Positions 50,718 to 60,297 of a stretch of 64,000 bases of DNA are shown piece after piece; positions within the stretch are counted from its first letter, which is position 1, and every line of letters starts with the position of its first letter. The notes under the pieces were generated by a model. The model was not told the origin of the DNA. It saw only the letters and a list, made by a program, of their open reading frames with translations, and did no database searches. The stretch covers positions 86,208-150,207 of the forward strand of contig NZ_FPBO01000019.1 in NCBI RefSeq assembly GCF_900116645.1, read 5' to 3'. A program made the translations under genes and the position numbers. This stretch comes from Pseudoduganella namucuonensis (GTDB lineage Bacteria > Pseudomonadota > Gammaproteobacteria > Burkholderiales > Burkholderiaceae_D).

Positions 50718-52334
50718 ATGAAATTTAAAACCGAGATTCCGTTGACAATAAAACCGGCACGTATTGCATTTGGAATAATCAGCCCCATTTTCGCCCTGTT
50801 TTTTTGGCTTGTTCCAGGCGTTGCCTTGGCGCAAGCAAAAAACCCATTGATTTTTGCTGATGTGCCTGATGCGGCCATGATCAGGGTTGGTTAAAATTTC
50901 TATATGAGCAGTACAACGATGCACATGAATCCGGGTGTGCCGATTATGAAATCCACCGATCTTGTCAATTGGAAACTGATCAACTATGCCTATGATACTT
51001 TGGCGGATTTGCCGGCGCTAAATTTGACAGACGGAAAAGGCATCTATAGTAGAGGTTCATGGGCAAGTAGTCTGCGCTACCACAAGGGCATGTATTATGT
51101 GACCACTTTTGCGCATGACATACCAGGTGAAACCTATATTTTCAAGACAAAAGATATAGAAAAAGGAAATTGGCAAAGAGTTTCTTTTAAGCCATCGTAT
51201 CATGACAATTCTCTGTTTTTCGATGATGATGACAAGGCCTATCTAATTCATGGCGCAAATAGACTAAAGATTGTTGAATTAAATGAGAATCTGACAGGCG
51301 TTAAACCAGGCGTTCCGGAGCGGGATCTCATCGAGAACTCCAGCGCCCCATGCGGAAAAAATGCGAGCCTTGAGGCTAAAGGATCTCAATTATTCAAAGT
51401 AAATGGGAAATACTATTTATTTAATATTTGCGCGTCAGAGAACTGGGGGATGCGGACTGCGATTATACATAGGGCAGATAATATCAACGGCCCCTGGGAA
51501 GGAAAAATTGCCTTTCGAGATCTGGGAATTGCTCAAGGAGGCTTGATAGACACTCCCGATGGGCGCTGGTTTTCTTATCTTTTCCGCGATTTTGGCGCTG
51601 TTGGGCGAATTCCCTATCTCATTCCTGTAAAGTGGGAAAATGGTTGGCCCGTATTGGGAGAAAATGGCAAAGCCCCGGAGAATTTGGACCTGCCAGCCAG
51701 TACAGGTTTAATTCCGAATTTGGTTGCTTCCGATGAATTCGATCGCAAAAACGTAGAGGCAGCATTACCATTGGTTTGGCAATGGAACCATAATCCGGAT
51801 AATACGCTTTGGTCTGTAAAAGAAAGAGAAGGATTCTTGCGCCTCAAAACAGGGAAACCAGTCCCTGATTTCCTTCTAGCCAGAAACACGCTTACACAAC
51901 GCACTATTGGCCCAACTAGCTCAGCTTCTGTTGCTCTGGATGTTACAAAAATGAAGGAAGGTGATTTTTCCGGATTATCAGCGTTACAAAGCGAATACGG
52001 ATTGGTCGGGGTGAAAGTTGAAGGGGATAAAAAGTCGATAGTCATGATCATGACTGATAAGGATAAACCCGTTGAAGTACAGCGAATTCCATTACTTCAA
52101 AATAATATATATTTCAAAATCAATTGCGATTTCACCAATAAAAAAGATGAAGCCAATTTCTTCTACAGTTTAGATGGACAAGTTTGGAAGCCGATAGGTG
52201 GAACTTTAAAAATGAAGTACACCATTCCGCATTTTATGGGCTATCGTTTTGGTCTATTCAACTATGCCACGAGGAATACGGGTGGATATGTCGATTTTGA
52301 TTGGTTTAGAATTAAATACCAAGATGAATTGTGA
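50718..52334 (+). pseudogene. GH43 (BoGH43A/GH43_12-like) gene with in-frame stop at codon 59
   Basis: From ATG 50718 a signal peptide (about 1-39, VPGVALA) leads into KNPLIFADVPDAAMIRVG, then TAA (50892-50894), then NFYMSSTTMHMNPGVPIMKS and an open GH43 frame to 52334. The fused homologue at 55405 reads RVGKTYYMSSTTMHM here, so the stop replaces Lys (AAA to TAA). Without it the protein would be 538 residues with a C-terminal lectin-like domain. An internal ATG at 50904 could start translation but would lose the export signal and the catalytic base region (DVPD). It is AT-rich like its neighbour. The family includes Bacteroides xyloglucan arabinofuranosidases. Confidence 0.85.
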
Positions 52335-52574
52335 TGACAAACAGAAATTTTGGAGGTGCATGACCGGAGAGCGGCCCTCAGGCGCGTGAGCGGCCTAACA
52401 CTTTTGGCACACTTCGTTCAGAAATCAGCGAGGTGCAGAAGTCATTGCACCCTGTCTTATCCGTATACACGTGTTTCGGTCTATGCTTCGTTCCGAGGCG
52501 GAATCGGCAGATCACGGGAAAATAGTTGAACTCTGCAAATAATTTTTTGACGCGCCAAATAGAGGAAGATATTA
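52335..52574. other. Gene-free spacer between GH43 remnant and GH62
   Basis: Mixed composition, more GC-rich than the preceding genes. It holds TTTTGGAGGTGCATGA, a ribosome-site-like stretch leading to an ATG that stops after a few codons, perhaps a remnant. I see no RNA gene and no match to the ~310-bp repeat. Confidence 0.3.
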
Positions 52575-53642
52575 ATGAAACTAAAAAAATGCGGTATGGG
52601 AGTGAGCCTATGGGCTGCCTTGGTGGGATGTGGTGGGAACATTGCAATTGCCAACAGCACCACCGAGCCTGCGGCGGCGCCCGCCAAGCTGGCGTTTAAC
52701 TGGACTTCGAGCCCGCAACTTATTGCGCCTCAACCAGTTCCCAATCAGACAATTTACGGTGTGAAAGATCCTTCGATTGTTTACGCGAACGGCAAATATC
52801 ACGTGTTTATCACAACGGCCGGATCCGCTGGCTGGGGTCTTGGGTACACAAGCTTCGACAAGTGGTCGGACGCGCCGGCCGCGAAAATAGTCCCACTTGA
52901 CAAGTCCCCTATGGGGCCGGGTTATCGCGCGGCGCCGCAGGTATTCTATTTCGCTCCGCAGAAGACATGGTATCTCGTATATCAAGGTGCCGATCCGCTG
53001 TATTCAACCTCGAAAGATATCGGCGACCCGTTGTCCTGGAGCGCGCCGAAAAAGTTCTTTCCAGTCGAACCCGACATCGTCAAGGCTCCGCTGGGCGTTG
53101 GCTGGCTGGATTTTTGGGTGATCTGCGATGACAAAAAATGCTATATGTTCGGCACCGACGATAATGGACGTTTGCTTCGGTCCGAAACCGAGTTAAGCCA
53201 GTTCCCGAATGGTTTCCGTAACACTGTCGCCGTCATGAACGAAAAAAAGGAAGACGTGTTCGAGGCGAGCAATACCTACAAGATCGCCAACACGAATACC
53301 TACATTACGCTGGTGGAGGCGATATCGCCAAAAGGGCGCTACTTCCGGATCTGGAAGAGCGATAGCCTGGACGGAAAATGGGAGCCCTTCTCTTCCGCGC
53401 CAATGAACGCTTTCGCGACTAGCGATAATGTTGGACAGATCTGGTCGGAAGGGATTTCCCACGGTGAATTGGTACGGACCAATACCGATCAAACGATGAC
53501 AATCGACCCTTGCCGGCCGCTCGAATACCTCTTCCAGGGGAATGACCCTGCGGTGCGTGTGGACGATTACATCAAAATTCCGTACCGCTTGGGTGTTATC
53601 ACGGCGAAGGGTGAAAATCCGGTAAGCGCACTCTGCCGCTGA
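52575..53642 (+). CDS. GH62 alpha-L-arabinofuranosidase lipoprotein
   Basis: 355 residues. The lipobox ALVGC (Cys about 19) predicts a lipoprotein. The catalytic five-bladed propeller matches GH62 strongly: YGVKDPSIVYANGKYHVF (catalytic base Asp), SPMGPGYRAAPQVFYFAPQK, DFWVICDDKKCYMFGTDDNGRL, and QIWSEGISHGEL (acid Glu). GH62 removes single arabinose units from arabinoxylan and arabinan. The family is known mainly from fungi and actinomycetes, so a betaproteobacterial copy is notable. Base composition is intermediate between the AT-rich genes before and GC-rich genes after. AGAGGAAG precedes the start. Confidence 0.92.
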   Translation: MKLKKCGMGVSLWAALVGCGGNIAIANSTTEPAAAPAKLAFNWTSSPQLIAPQPVPNQTIYGVKDPSIVYANGKYHVFITTAGSAGWGLGYTSFDKWSDAPAAKIVPLDKSPMGPGYRAAPQVFYFAPQKTWYLVYQGADPLYSTSKDIGDPLSWSAPKKFFPVEPDIVKAPLGVGWLDFWVICDDKKCYMFGTDDNGRLLRSETELSQFPNGFRNTVAVMNEKKEDVFEASNTYKIANTNTYITLVEAISPKGRYFRIWKSDSLDGKWEPFSSAPMNAFATSDNVGQIWSEGISHGELVRTNTDQTMTIDPCRPLEYLFQGNDPAVRVDDYIKIPYRLGVITAKGENPVSALCR

Positions 53643-53781
53643 TCCAGCGCCGTCATCTCACTGGGAATCGTTCCGGCGGTGCGCCCATGCGCCTACGTCA
53701 AGCGCTTCCTGCAAGAGCTGCCGCGCAGCTGGCGGCTCTGTAGCAACCTTTAAACAACAAAGTCTTGGACTCCCTTTCTGT

Positions 53782-55314
<1,533 letters not shown>

Positions 55315-55323
55315 ACGCCTCGC

Positions 55324-55361
55324 GCGCAGGGCGTGATGCCTTCAGCACGCACGCCCTGCGC
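55324..55361. repeat. Inverted repeat between GH51 and fused GH43
   Basis: GCGCAGGGCGT and ACGCCCTGCGC, 11 perfect pairs with a 16-base loop, just after the GH51 stop. Only TTC follows it, so termination is doubtful; it may protect or partition the transcript. Confidence 0.4.
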
Positions 55362-55404
55362 TTCAATCGCCTATCCGCTTTTCAACGCTCATTTTCCGAC
55401 GCTC

Positions 55405-58400
55405 ATGAAAAAAACAAGCTGCTCCGCCGTCGTGCTCTTGTCCGTGTTGGCTACGCTGCCCGCGGCCTCGTTCGCGGTCAACCCGGTTATTCAAACGATG
55501 TATACGGCCGATCCGGCCCCTATGGTCCATAAGGGCACGCTCTACCTGTTTTCCAGCCACGACGAGGACGTCGGGGAAAAGAACAACTTCAACATGAAGA
55601 ACTGGGTGCTCGCCACGACGACGGACATGGTGAACTGGACCCAGCATGGCGTGATCGCCTCGCTCCGGGATTTCCCCTGGGCCGCCAAGGAGATCTCCGG
55701 CTGGGACGGTTTTGACAACGGCGCCTGGGCTCCCCAGGTGATCGAGAGGGATGGCAAATGGTATCTCTATGGCCCGGTGCAAGGCCGGGGCATAGGCGTG
55801 CTGGTGGCCGATAATCCCCTGGGGCCCTACACCGATCCCATCAAAAAACCGCTGATCGCGGGCCACGCCGGCGGCCTGTACGACAGCATCGATCCGACCG
55901 TGTATATCGACGACAAGGGCCAGGCCTATCTCGCCTGGGGCAATCCCAATCTGTGGTCGGTGAAGCTGAACAAGGACATGATTTCCTACGACACCAGCGT
56001 CGGGGAGAACGGCATCATTGGCCATCCGATGACCGTCAAGGCCCTGGGGGAGCGCAACCCTCCGGACAAAGAAGGCACCACGCTGCCAAAGCCCGCCCTG
56101 CGCGGCACATCCTACGAAGAGGGTCCCTGGCTCTACAAGCGCAACAATCTCAATTACCTGTTTTTCGCCGCTGGCCCCATCCCTGAGCATCTCGCCTACT
56201 CCACCGGTCCCACAGCCGAAGGCCCGTGGACCTACGGCGGCGTTGTCATGACGCCGCAAAGCGCCTTCACCAACCACCCGGGCGTGGTCGATTACAAGGG
56301 CAAGACCTACCTCTTCTACCACAACGCCGCGCTGCCGGGAGGCGACGGCTTCAAACGTTCCGTGTCCGTCGACGAGTTGAAGTTCAACCCGGATGGCTCG
56401 GTCCCGACGGTGCAGCCGACCAAGGAAGGGCCGGCACCGGTCGCCACCCTCGATCCCTACAAGCGAGTGGAAGCCGAGACCATCGCCTGGTCTTCCGGCG
56501 TCAAAATCGAGCCCAGCAGCGCCGGCGGCCAGAACGTGCGGGACATCCACGACGGCGACCACATCCGGGTGCGCAATGTCGATTTCGGCGCGACCGGCGC
56601 GCGCGCCTTCATGGCCAGCCTCTCCAGCACGGTCAAGGCGAAGCAGGCCACCGGGGCGAAGATCGAGATTCGTTTGGACAAGCTCGACGGCCAGTTGATC
56701 GGCACGCTGCCGGTCTCGGGAACCGGCGGCGAATGGAAGCCGCAGTCCGTGCTGGTTTCCGGCGCCTCCGGCGTCCACGATCTCGTCTTCGTGTTCCGCG
56801 GTGCGGCCGGCGAAGAACTGTTCAAGTTCGATTACTGGCAATTCTCCCAGCGCGCCTCCGTCGCGTCCCAGCCCCTTCCGGCGGCACCGGCGAATCCTGC
56901 CCATAATCCCCTTATCTGGGCCGACGTCCCGGACATCTCACTCATCCGCGTAGGAAAAACCTACTATATGAGCAGCACGACGATGCACATGAGCCCGGGC
57001 CTGCCGATCATGAAGTCGACGGACCTGGTCAACTGGAGCATGGCCTCCTACGCCTATGAAACCCTGGCCGACAACGAAGCCTTCCGTCTCGAAAACGGCA
57101 AAAACGCCTACGGCGCCGGCTCCTGGGCCAGCAGCATCCGTTACCACGACGGCGTGTTTCACGCCACGACTTTCGCCGCCACCACCGGAGGACGCACCCA
57201 TGTCTTCACCACGCGCGATCCGGAGCGCGGCCCGTGGAAAGAGACCAATTTCGAGCCCTTGATGAATGACCACAGCCTGTTTTTCGACGACGACGGTCGC
57301 GCTTACATGGTTTGGGGCTGCAATCGCATCATGCTCACCGAGCTGAAATCCGATCTCTCCGGCGTCAAGCCCGGCGGCGTGAACAAGGCCATCATCGAAC
57401 AGGTCAACGCCCTCTTCGGCGCCGACCAGGGCGGGCTCTGTGGCGAGGGCTCGCAGCTTTCCAAGATCAACGGCCGCTACTACCTCTTCAACATCGCCTC
57501 GCCCAAGACCCGCTGGGCGCGCACCGTCGTCGTCCACCGCGCCGACGCGATCGACGGGCCCTATGAGGGCCGCATCGTGCTCGATGACCGCGGTATCGCC
57601 CAGGGCGGCCTCGTCGACACCCCGGAAGGCAAATGGTACGCCTATCTGTTCAAGGACAACGGCGCCGTCGGTCGCGTCCCCTACCTCGTGCCCGTGACCT
57701 GGAAGGACGGCTGGCCCGTGCTCGGCCAGGACGGCGAGGTGCCCATGACGCTCGACATCCCCGCCGGCGCACAGGGCGCCTCCGGCGCCTCCGGCATCGT
57801 CGCCTCCGACGAGTTCGACCGCCCGCCCGGCGCCCCGGCCCTGCCCCTCGCCTGGCAATGGAATCACAATCCCGAGCCTCGCAACTGGTCGCTCACCAAG
57901 CGCCCGGGCTACCTGAGCTTCATCACCAGCCGGGTCGATTCCAGCCTGCCCGAGGCCAGGAATACCCTCACCCAGCGCACGTTTGGCCCTGACAGTTTCG
58001 CCACCACCAGTATCGACGTGAGCGGCATGAAAGACGGCGACTGGGCCGGCCTGTCCGCTTTTCAGAAAAAGTATGGGTTTGTCGGCGTAAAAATGAGCGG
58101 CGGCGCCAGATCTCTCGTCATGGTGAGCGCCGACTCCGACCAGCCCGAGGAGATCGCCTCCATTCCCCTCTCCGGCAAAACCGTTCACCTCAAGGTCGAA
58201 TGCGAATTTCAGTCCGCGCCTGAAGACGCCCGCTTCGGCCTCGACGAGGGTGGCGCAAAGACCTACGGCATACCAGGGGCGCCTGAAGTGGCCCGCTTCT
58301 CCTACAGCCTCGACGGCAAATCCTGGACCCCCATCGGTCGTCCCTCGCGCCTTGCCTACACCTTCCCGCACTTCATGGGTTACCGCTACGCGCTCTTCTT

Positions 58401-58476
58401 TTATTCAACCAAGACCGCCGGCGGCCGTGTCGACTTCGACTACTACCGGATCGGGCAAAGCGGCGGCTCCCGCTGA
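55405..58476 (+). CDS. Fused GH43-CBM6-GH43 enzyme
   Basis: 1023 residues. A signal peptide ends at AASFA. First half: a GH43 domain (YTADPAPMV, SIDPTVYIDDKG, YEEGPWLYKR) and CBM6 (about 350-485, RVEAETIAWSSGVKIE...FDYWQF). A linker of about 20 residues follows, then a second GH43 of the BoGH43A type (NPLIWADVPDISLIRVGKTYYMSSTTMHM, EGSQLSKINGRYYLFN) and a C-terminal lectin-like domain ending VDFDYYRIG. It corresponds domain for domain to the two separate AT-rich genes at 49286-52334, but is GC-rich and continuous. I chose the ATG at 55405 (MKKTSCSAVV) because it starts the signal peptide; the frame is open to 55333. Probably removes arabinose or xylose from hemicellulose side chains. Confidence 0.88.
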   Translation: MKKTSCSAVVLLSVLATLPAASFAVNPVIQTMYTADPAPMVHKGTLYLFSSHDEDVGEKNNFNMKNWVLATTTDMVNWTQHGVIASLRDFPWAAKEISGWDGFDNGAWAPQVIERDGKWYLYGPVQGRGIGVLVADNPLGPYTDPIKKPLIAGHAGGLYDSIDPTVYIDDKGQAYLAWGNPNLWSVKLNKDMISYDTSVGENGIIGHPMTVKALGERNPPDKEGTTLPKPALRGTSYEEGPWLYKRNNLNYLFFAAGPIPEHLAYSTGPTAEGPWTYGGVVMTPQSAFTNHPGVVDYKGKTYLFYHNAALPGGDGFKRSVSVDELKFNPDGSVPTVQPTKEGPAPVATLDPYKRVEAETIAWSSGVKIEPSSAGGQNVRDIHDGDHIRVRNVDFGATGARAFMASLSSTVKAKQATGAKIEIRLDKLDGQLIGTLPVSGTGGEWKPQSVLVSGASGVHDLVFVFRGAAGEELFKFDYWQFSQRASVASQPLPAAPANPAHNPLIWADVPDISLIRVGKTYYMSSTTMHMSPGLPIMKSTDLVNWSMASYAYETLADNEAFRLENGKNAYGAGSWASSIRYHDGVFHATTFAATTGGRTHVFTTRDPERGPWKETNFEPLMNDHSLFFDDDGRAYMVWGCNRIMLTELKSDLSGVKPGGVNKAIIEQVNALFGADQGGLCGEGSQLSKINGRYYLFNIASPKTRWARTVVVHRADAIDGPYEGRIVLDDRGIAQGGLVDTPEGKWYAYLFKDNGAVGRVPYLVPVTWKDGWPVLGQDGEVPMTLDIPAGAQGASGASGIVASDEFDRPPGAPALPLAWQWNHNPEPRNWSLTKRPGYLSFITSRVDSSLPEARNTLTQRTFGPDSFATTSIDVSGMKDGDWAGLSAFQKKYGFVGVKMSGGARSLVMVSADSDQPEEIASIPLSGKTVHLKVECEFQSAPEDARFGLDEGGAKTYGIPGAPEVARFSYSLDGKSWTPIGRPSRLAYTFPHFMGYRYALFFYSTKTAGGRVDFDYYRIGQSGGSR

Positions 58477-58585
58477 CCGCCGCCCGCCTTTTCGCCTCAC
58501 GCAGGACTGAACGCGCAGCTCCTAATTTTCCAAGAAAAGGTGTGGGGCTGATCGGTCTGCTTGCTGCTTCGACAATCCGGGGATG

Positions 58586-58900
58586 AGCACCGAAATTGCG
58601 CGAATGGCGAAGACATTACAAGGGTGCTGAAAGTCGTATTGATACTGCATTTCCTTGCATTCGACGTGCGGCGACGGCGGCGCGGCCGCTGGCCCACAGG
58701 TGGCGGCGGGCTCGAACGGCGGCCTGTTAAAGCGAGCGATAGCAAAATCTGCACGAGTACCCACACCGGCCGTGCAGAATTTTCGCCCGAGGCCGTTATG
58801 GCCCGCGTCGGCGCATTTCAGCATGTATTTTTGCCGCAATATTTGGGATAGACTCGACCCGTTTGCTGGGCAGGTGGGCCTGCTCTCCGTCCTGCAAGCG
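58586..58900 (+). repeat. ~310-bp dispersed repeat, copy B
   Basis: Same landmarks as copy A: GCGAATGGCGAAGACATTACA, GGCGGCGCGGCCGCTGG, TTAAAGCGAGCGATAGC, a hairpin at 58744-58783 with stem unchanged, TTTGGGATAGACTCG, CCGTCCTGCAAGCG. It ends about 20-40 bases before the start of a gene remnant (58921/58939), again in the sense orientation. It shares AGCACCGAAAT at its left edge with copy C. Bases 58477-58585 hold nothing I can name. Confidence 0.85.
58744..58783 (+). promoter_or_regulatory. Conserved hairpin in repeat copy B
   Basis: AAAAT-CTGCACG and CGTGCAG-AATTTT with a 15-base loop. The stem equals that in copies A and C; the distal loop differs. Confidence 0.55.
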
Positions 58901-58920
58901 AAAGAACCCATAATATTAAA

Positions 58921-59190
58921 ATGATGGAGATAACAGAAATGAACAAGAAACGTTTGATCACGATTAAATTGGCTCAATAAAACTTCCACCCCGCTAGCCC
59001 GCGCCGGTCACCGGCGCCTTCGGTCCCGAAGGCGCCTATCGCGGCGTGCACGCATGGCCCTCCGGTCCCAACGATGGCGACCTGGCCTGCATGAGTACCG
59101 GGATGGACTCCAATGCCCCCCGGCCGCCTGTACGAGAACTCGAACGGCTACCAGATTGCGCCATTCACCATGTGGTCAAGCTTTGATTGA
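58921..59190 (+). pseudogene. Remnant of a secreted protein gene (start and end kept, middle lost)
   Basis: ATG 58939 (or in-frame 58921), with GGAG upstream, reads MNKKRLITIKLAQ and stops at 58980, like the beginning of a signal peptide. The leader ACCCATAATATT is nearly identical to that before the GH5 gene at 62404. Further on (about 59036-59190) one frame reads GAYRGVHAWPSGPNDGDLAC and, after a one-base shift, RLYENSNGYQIAPFTMWSSFD followed by stop, like the C-terminus of a secreted enzyme. I infer an internal deletion plus frameshift. The family is not recognised. Confidence 0.4.
59001..59036. repeat. Two overlapping inverted repeats
   Basis: GCGCCGGT-C-ACCGGCGC (59001-59017) and GGCGCCTTCGG-TC-CCGAAGGCGCC (59013-59036) share the GGCGC segment, so only one can form at a time. 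They lie inside the gene remnant, perhaps at a deletion junction. No T-run follows. Confidence 0.4.
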
Positions 59191-59211
59191 TTTTATTGTC
59201 TGTTGAAACAT

Positions 59212-60180
59212 ATGTGCCCTATACCGCCAGAAACCAGTTTGCCCCCGTCCGCACCTGAAAGTGATCCGCGCTGGCAGCGCAAGCACAATCGCTACGCCAT
59301 CGGCGTTGTGATTTTCCTCCACGTGGCGCTGGGAATGTTCTTGATGCTGGGGACCTTGCGTAAGCCCTCGCCCAAACCGGAGGCGCGCAGTGTCGATGTC
59401 GTCTACCTCGAGACGAAAGTGCCGGAAAAGAAGATTCCGGAACCTCCCCCCGAGCCAAAGCCAGTCGAGCCTCCGCCGATCGATGTCCCTCGCCTACCGG
59501 ATCTGCCTCCCGTCAAGGTAACTGAAAGCCCGGTGCCCGCGCCGCCCGCCGCCAATGCTCCGGCGCCGGCGCCGGCGCCGGCAGCCGCTGCCGCCCCTCC
59601 TCCCCCGCCGCCGCCCCCGCCCGTGGCCAAAGCGACCGAGAGCACGCCGCCCAAGCTGTTCGAAGAATGCTCCGAAGAGTCGGATCGGCATATGATCGCC
59701 GACGTATACCGCCTTGCTGCCAACACCCAATCGGTGACGGAAATACGCCGGCGCAAGCCGAACCAGCGTGTTTGCATGGCCCAGCTCAATATCACGCCGC
59801 GCTCCTTCAAGGAAGGCTTTCCCGGCCTGGGCTCGACGAACGAATGGTTCGGCCTGGATATTCGCTTCACCGTCAATATTACGGAAACCGCCACGTATGA
59901 ACTGATGCTGCTGGCCGACGATGGTGCCATCCTCAGTGTCGACGATGTCAACGTGATCGACAACGATGGCATCCACGCCCCGACACCCGTGGCGACCAAG
60001 CTCAAGCTGGAAAAGGGCTTGCGCAATTTCCGCGTGCGCTACTTCCAGGGTCCGGGACCGGATCTGGCATTGATGCTTGCGTGGAAAAAGCCCGGCATGG
60101 CCGATTACGGCTACATCCCGCGCAGCCTGATAGGGCGGCCGCCGGGCGCCATGCTGGCATCGAGCCAGCCCAAGGAATGA
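59212..60180 (+). CDS. TonB-like membrane protein with C-terminal PA14 domain
   Basis: 322 residues. A basic cytoplasmic start and one membrane segment (about 30-48, GVVIFLHVALGMFLMLG) are followed by DVVYLETK and a long Pro-rich stretch (about 65-145), the TonB layout. Where TonB's C-terminal domain should be there is a PA14-like beta domain (about 150-310) with EWFGLDIRFTVN, TYELMLLADDGAILSVDD, VIDNDG and FRVRYFQGPGPDLALMLAW. PA14 domains often bind carbohydrate. I chose the ATG at 59212; an in-frame TTG three codons earlier is possible; no clear ribosome site. The halogenase gene follows by 117 bases. It may link a surface glycan or receptor to the ExbBD motor. Confidence 0.82.
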   Translation: MCPIPPETSLPPSAPESDPRWQRKHNRYAIGVVIFLHVALGMFLMLGTLRKPSPKPEARSVDVVYLETKVPEKKIPEPPPEPKPVEPPPIDVPRLPDLPPVKVTESPVPAPPAANAPAPAPAPAAAAAPPPPPPPPPVAKATESTPPKLFEECSEESDRHMIADVYRLAANTQSVTEIRRRKPNQRVCMAQLNITPRSFKEGFPGLGSTNEWFGLDIRFTVNITETATYELMLLADDGAILSVDDVNVIDNDGIHAPTPVATKLKLEKGLRNFRVRYFQGPGPDLALMLAWKKPGMADYGYIPRSLIGRPPGAMLASSQPKE

Positions 60181-60297
60181 GCGCCCACGCATAATGATGT
60201 GCGCAACGGCGCGGCCGGTCACTTCAATTCGCTCTGGCTGGACGAACGACGATTCCAGCACACTGCCCGCCGCCGGCGTGATAACGAGGAGAAATAC

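Noticed and set aside
50904..52334. Calling the second AT-rich GH43 an intact gene from ATG 50904
   Set aside because: The frame upstream encodes a signal peptide and the conserved N-terminal strand with the catalytic Asp region, interrupted by a single TAA; the homologue shows this part belongs to the gene.
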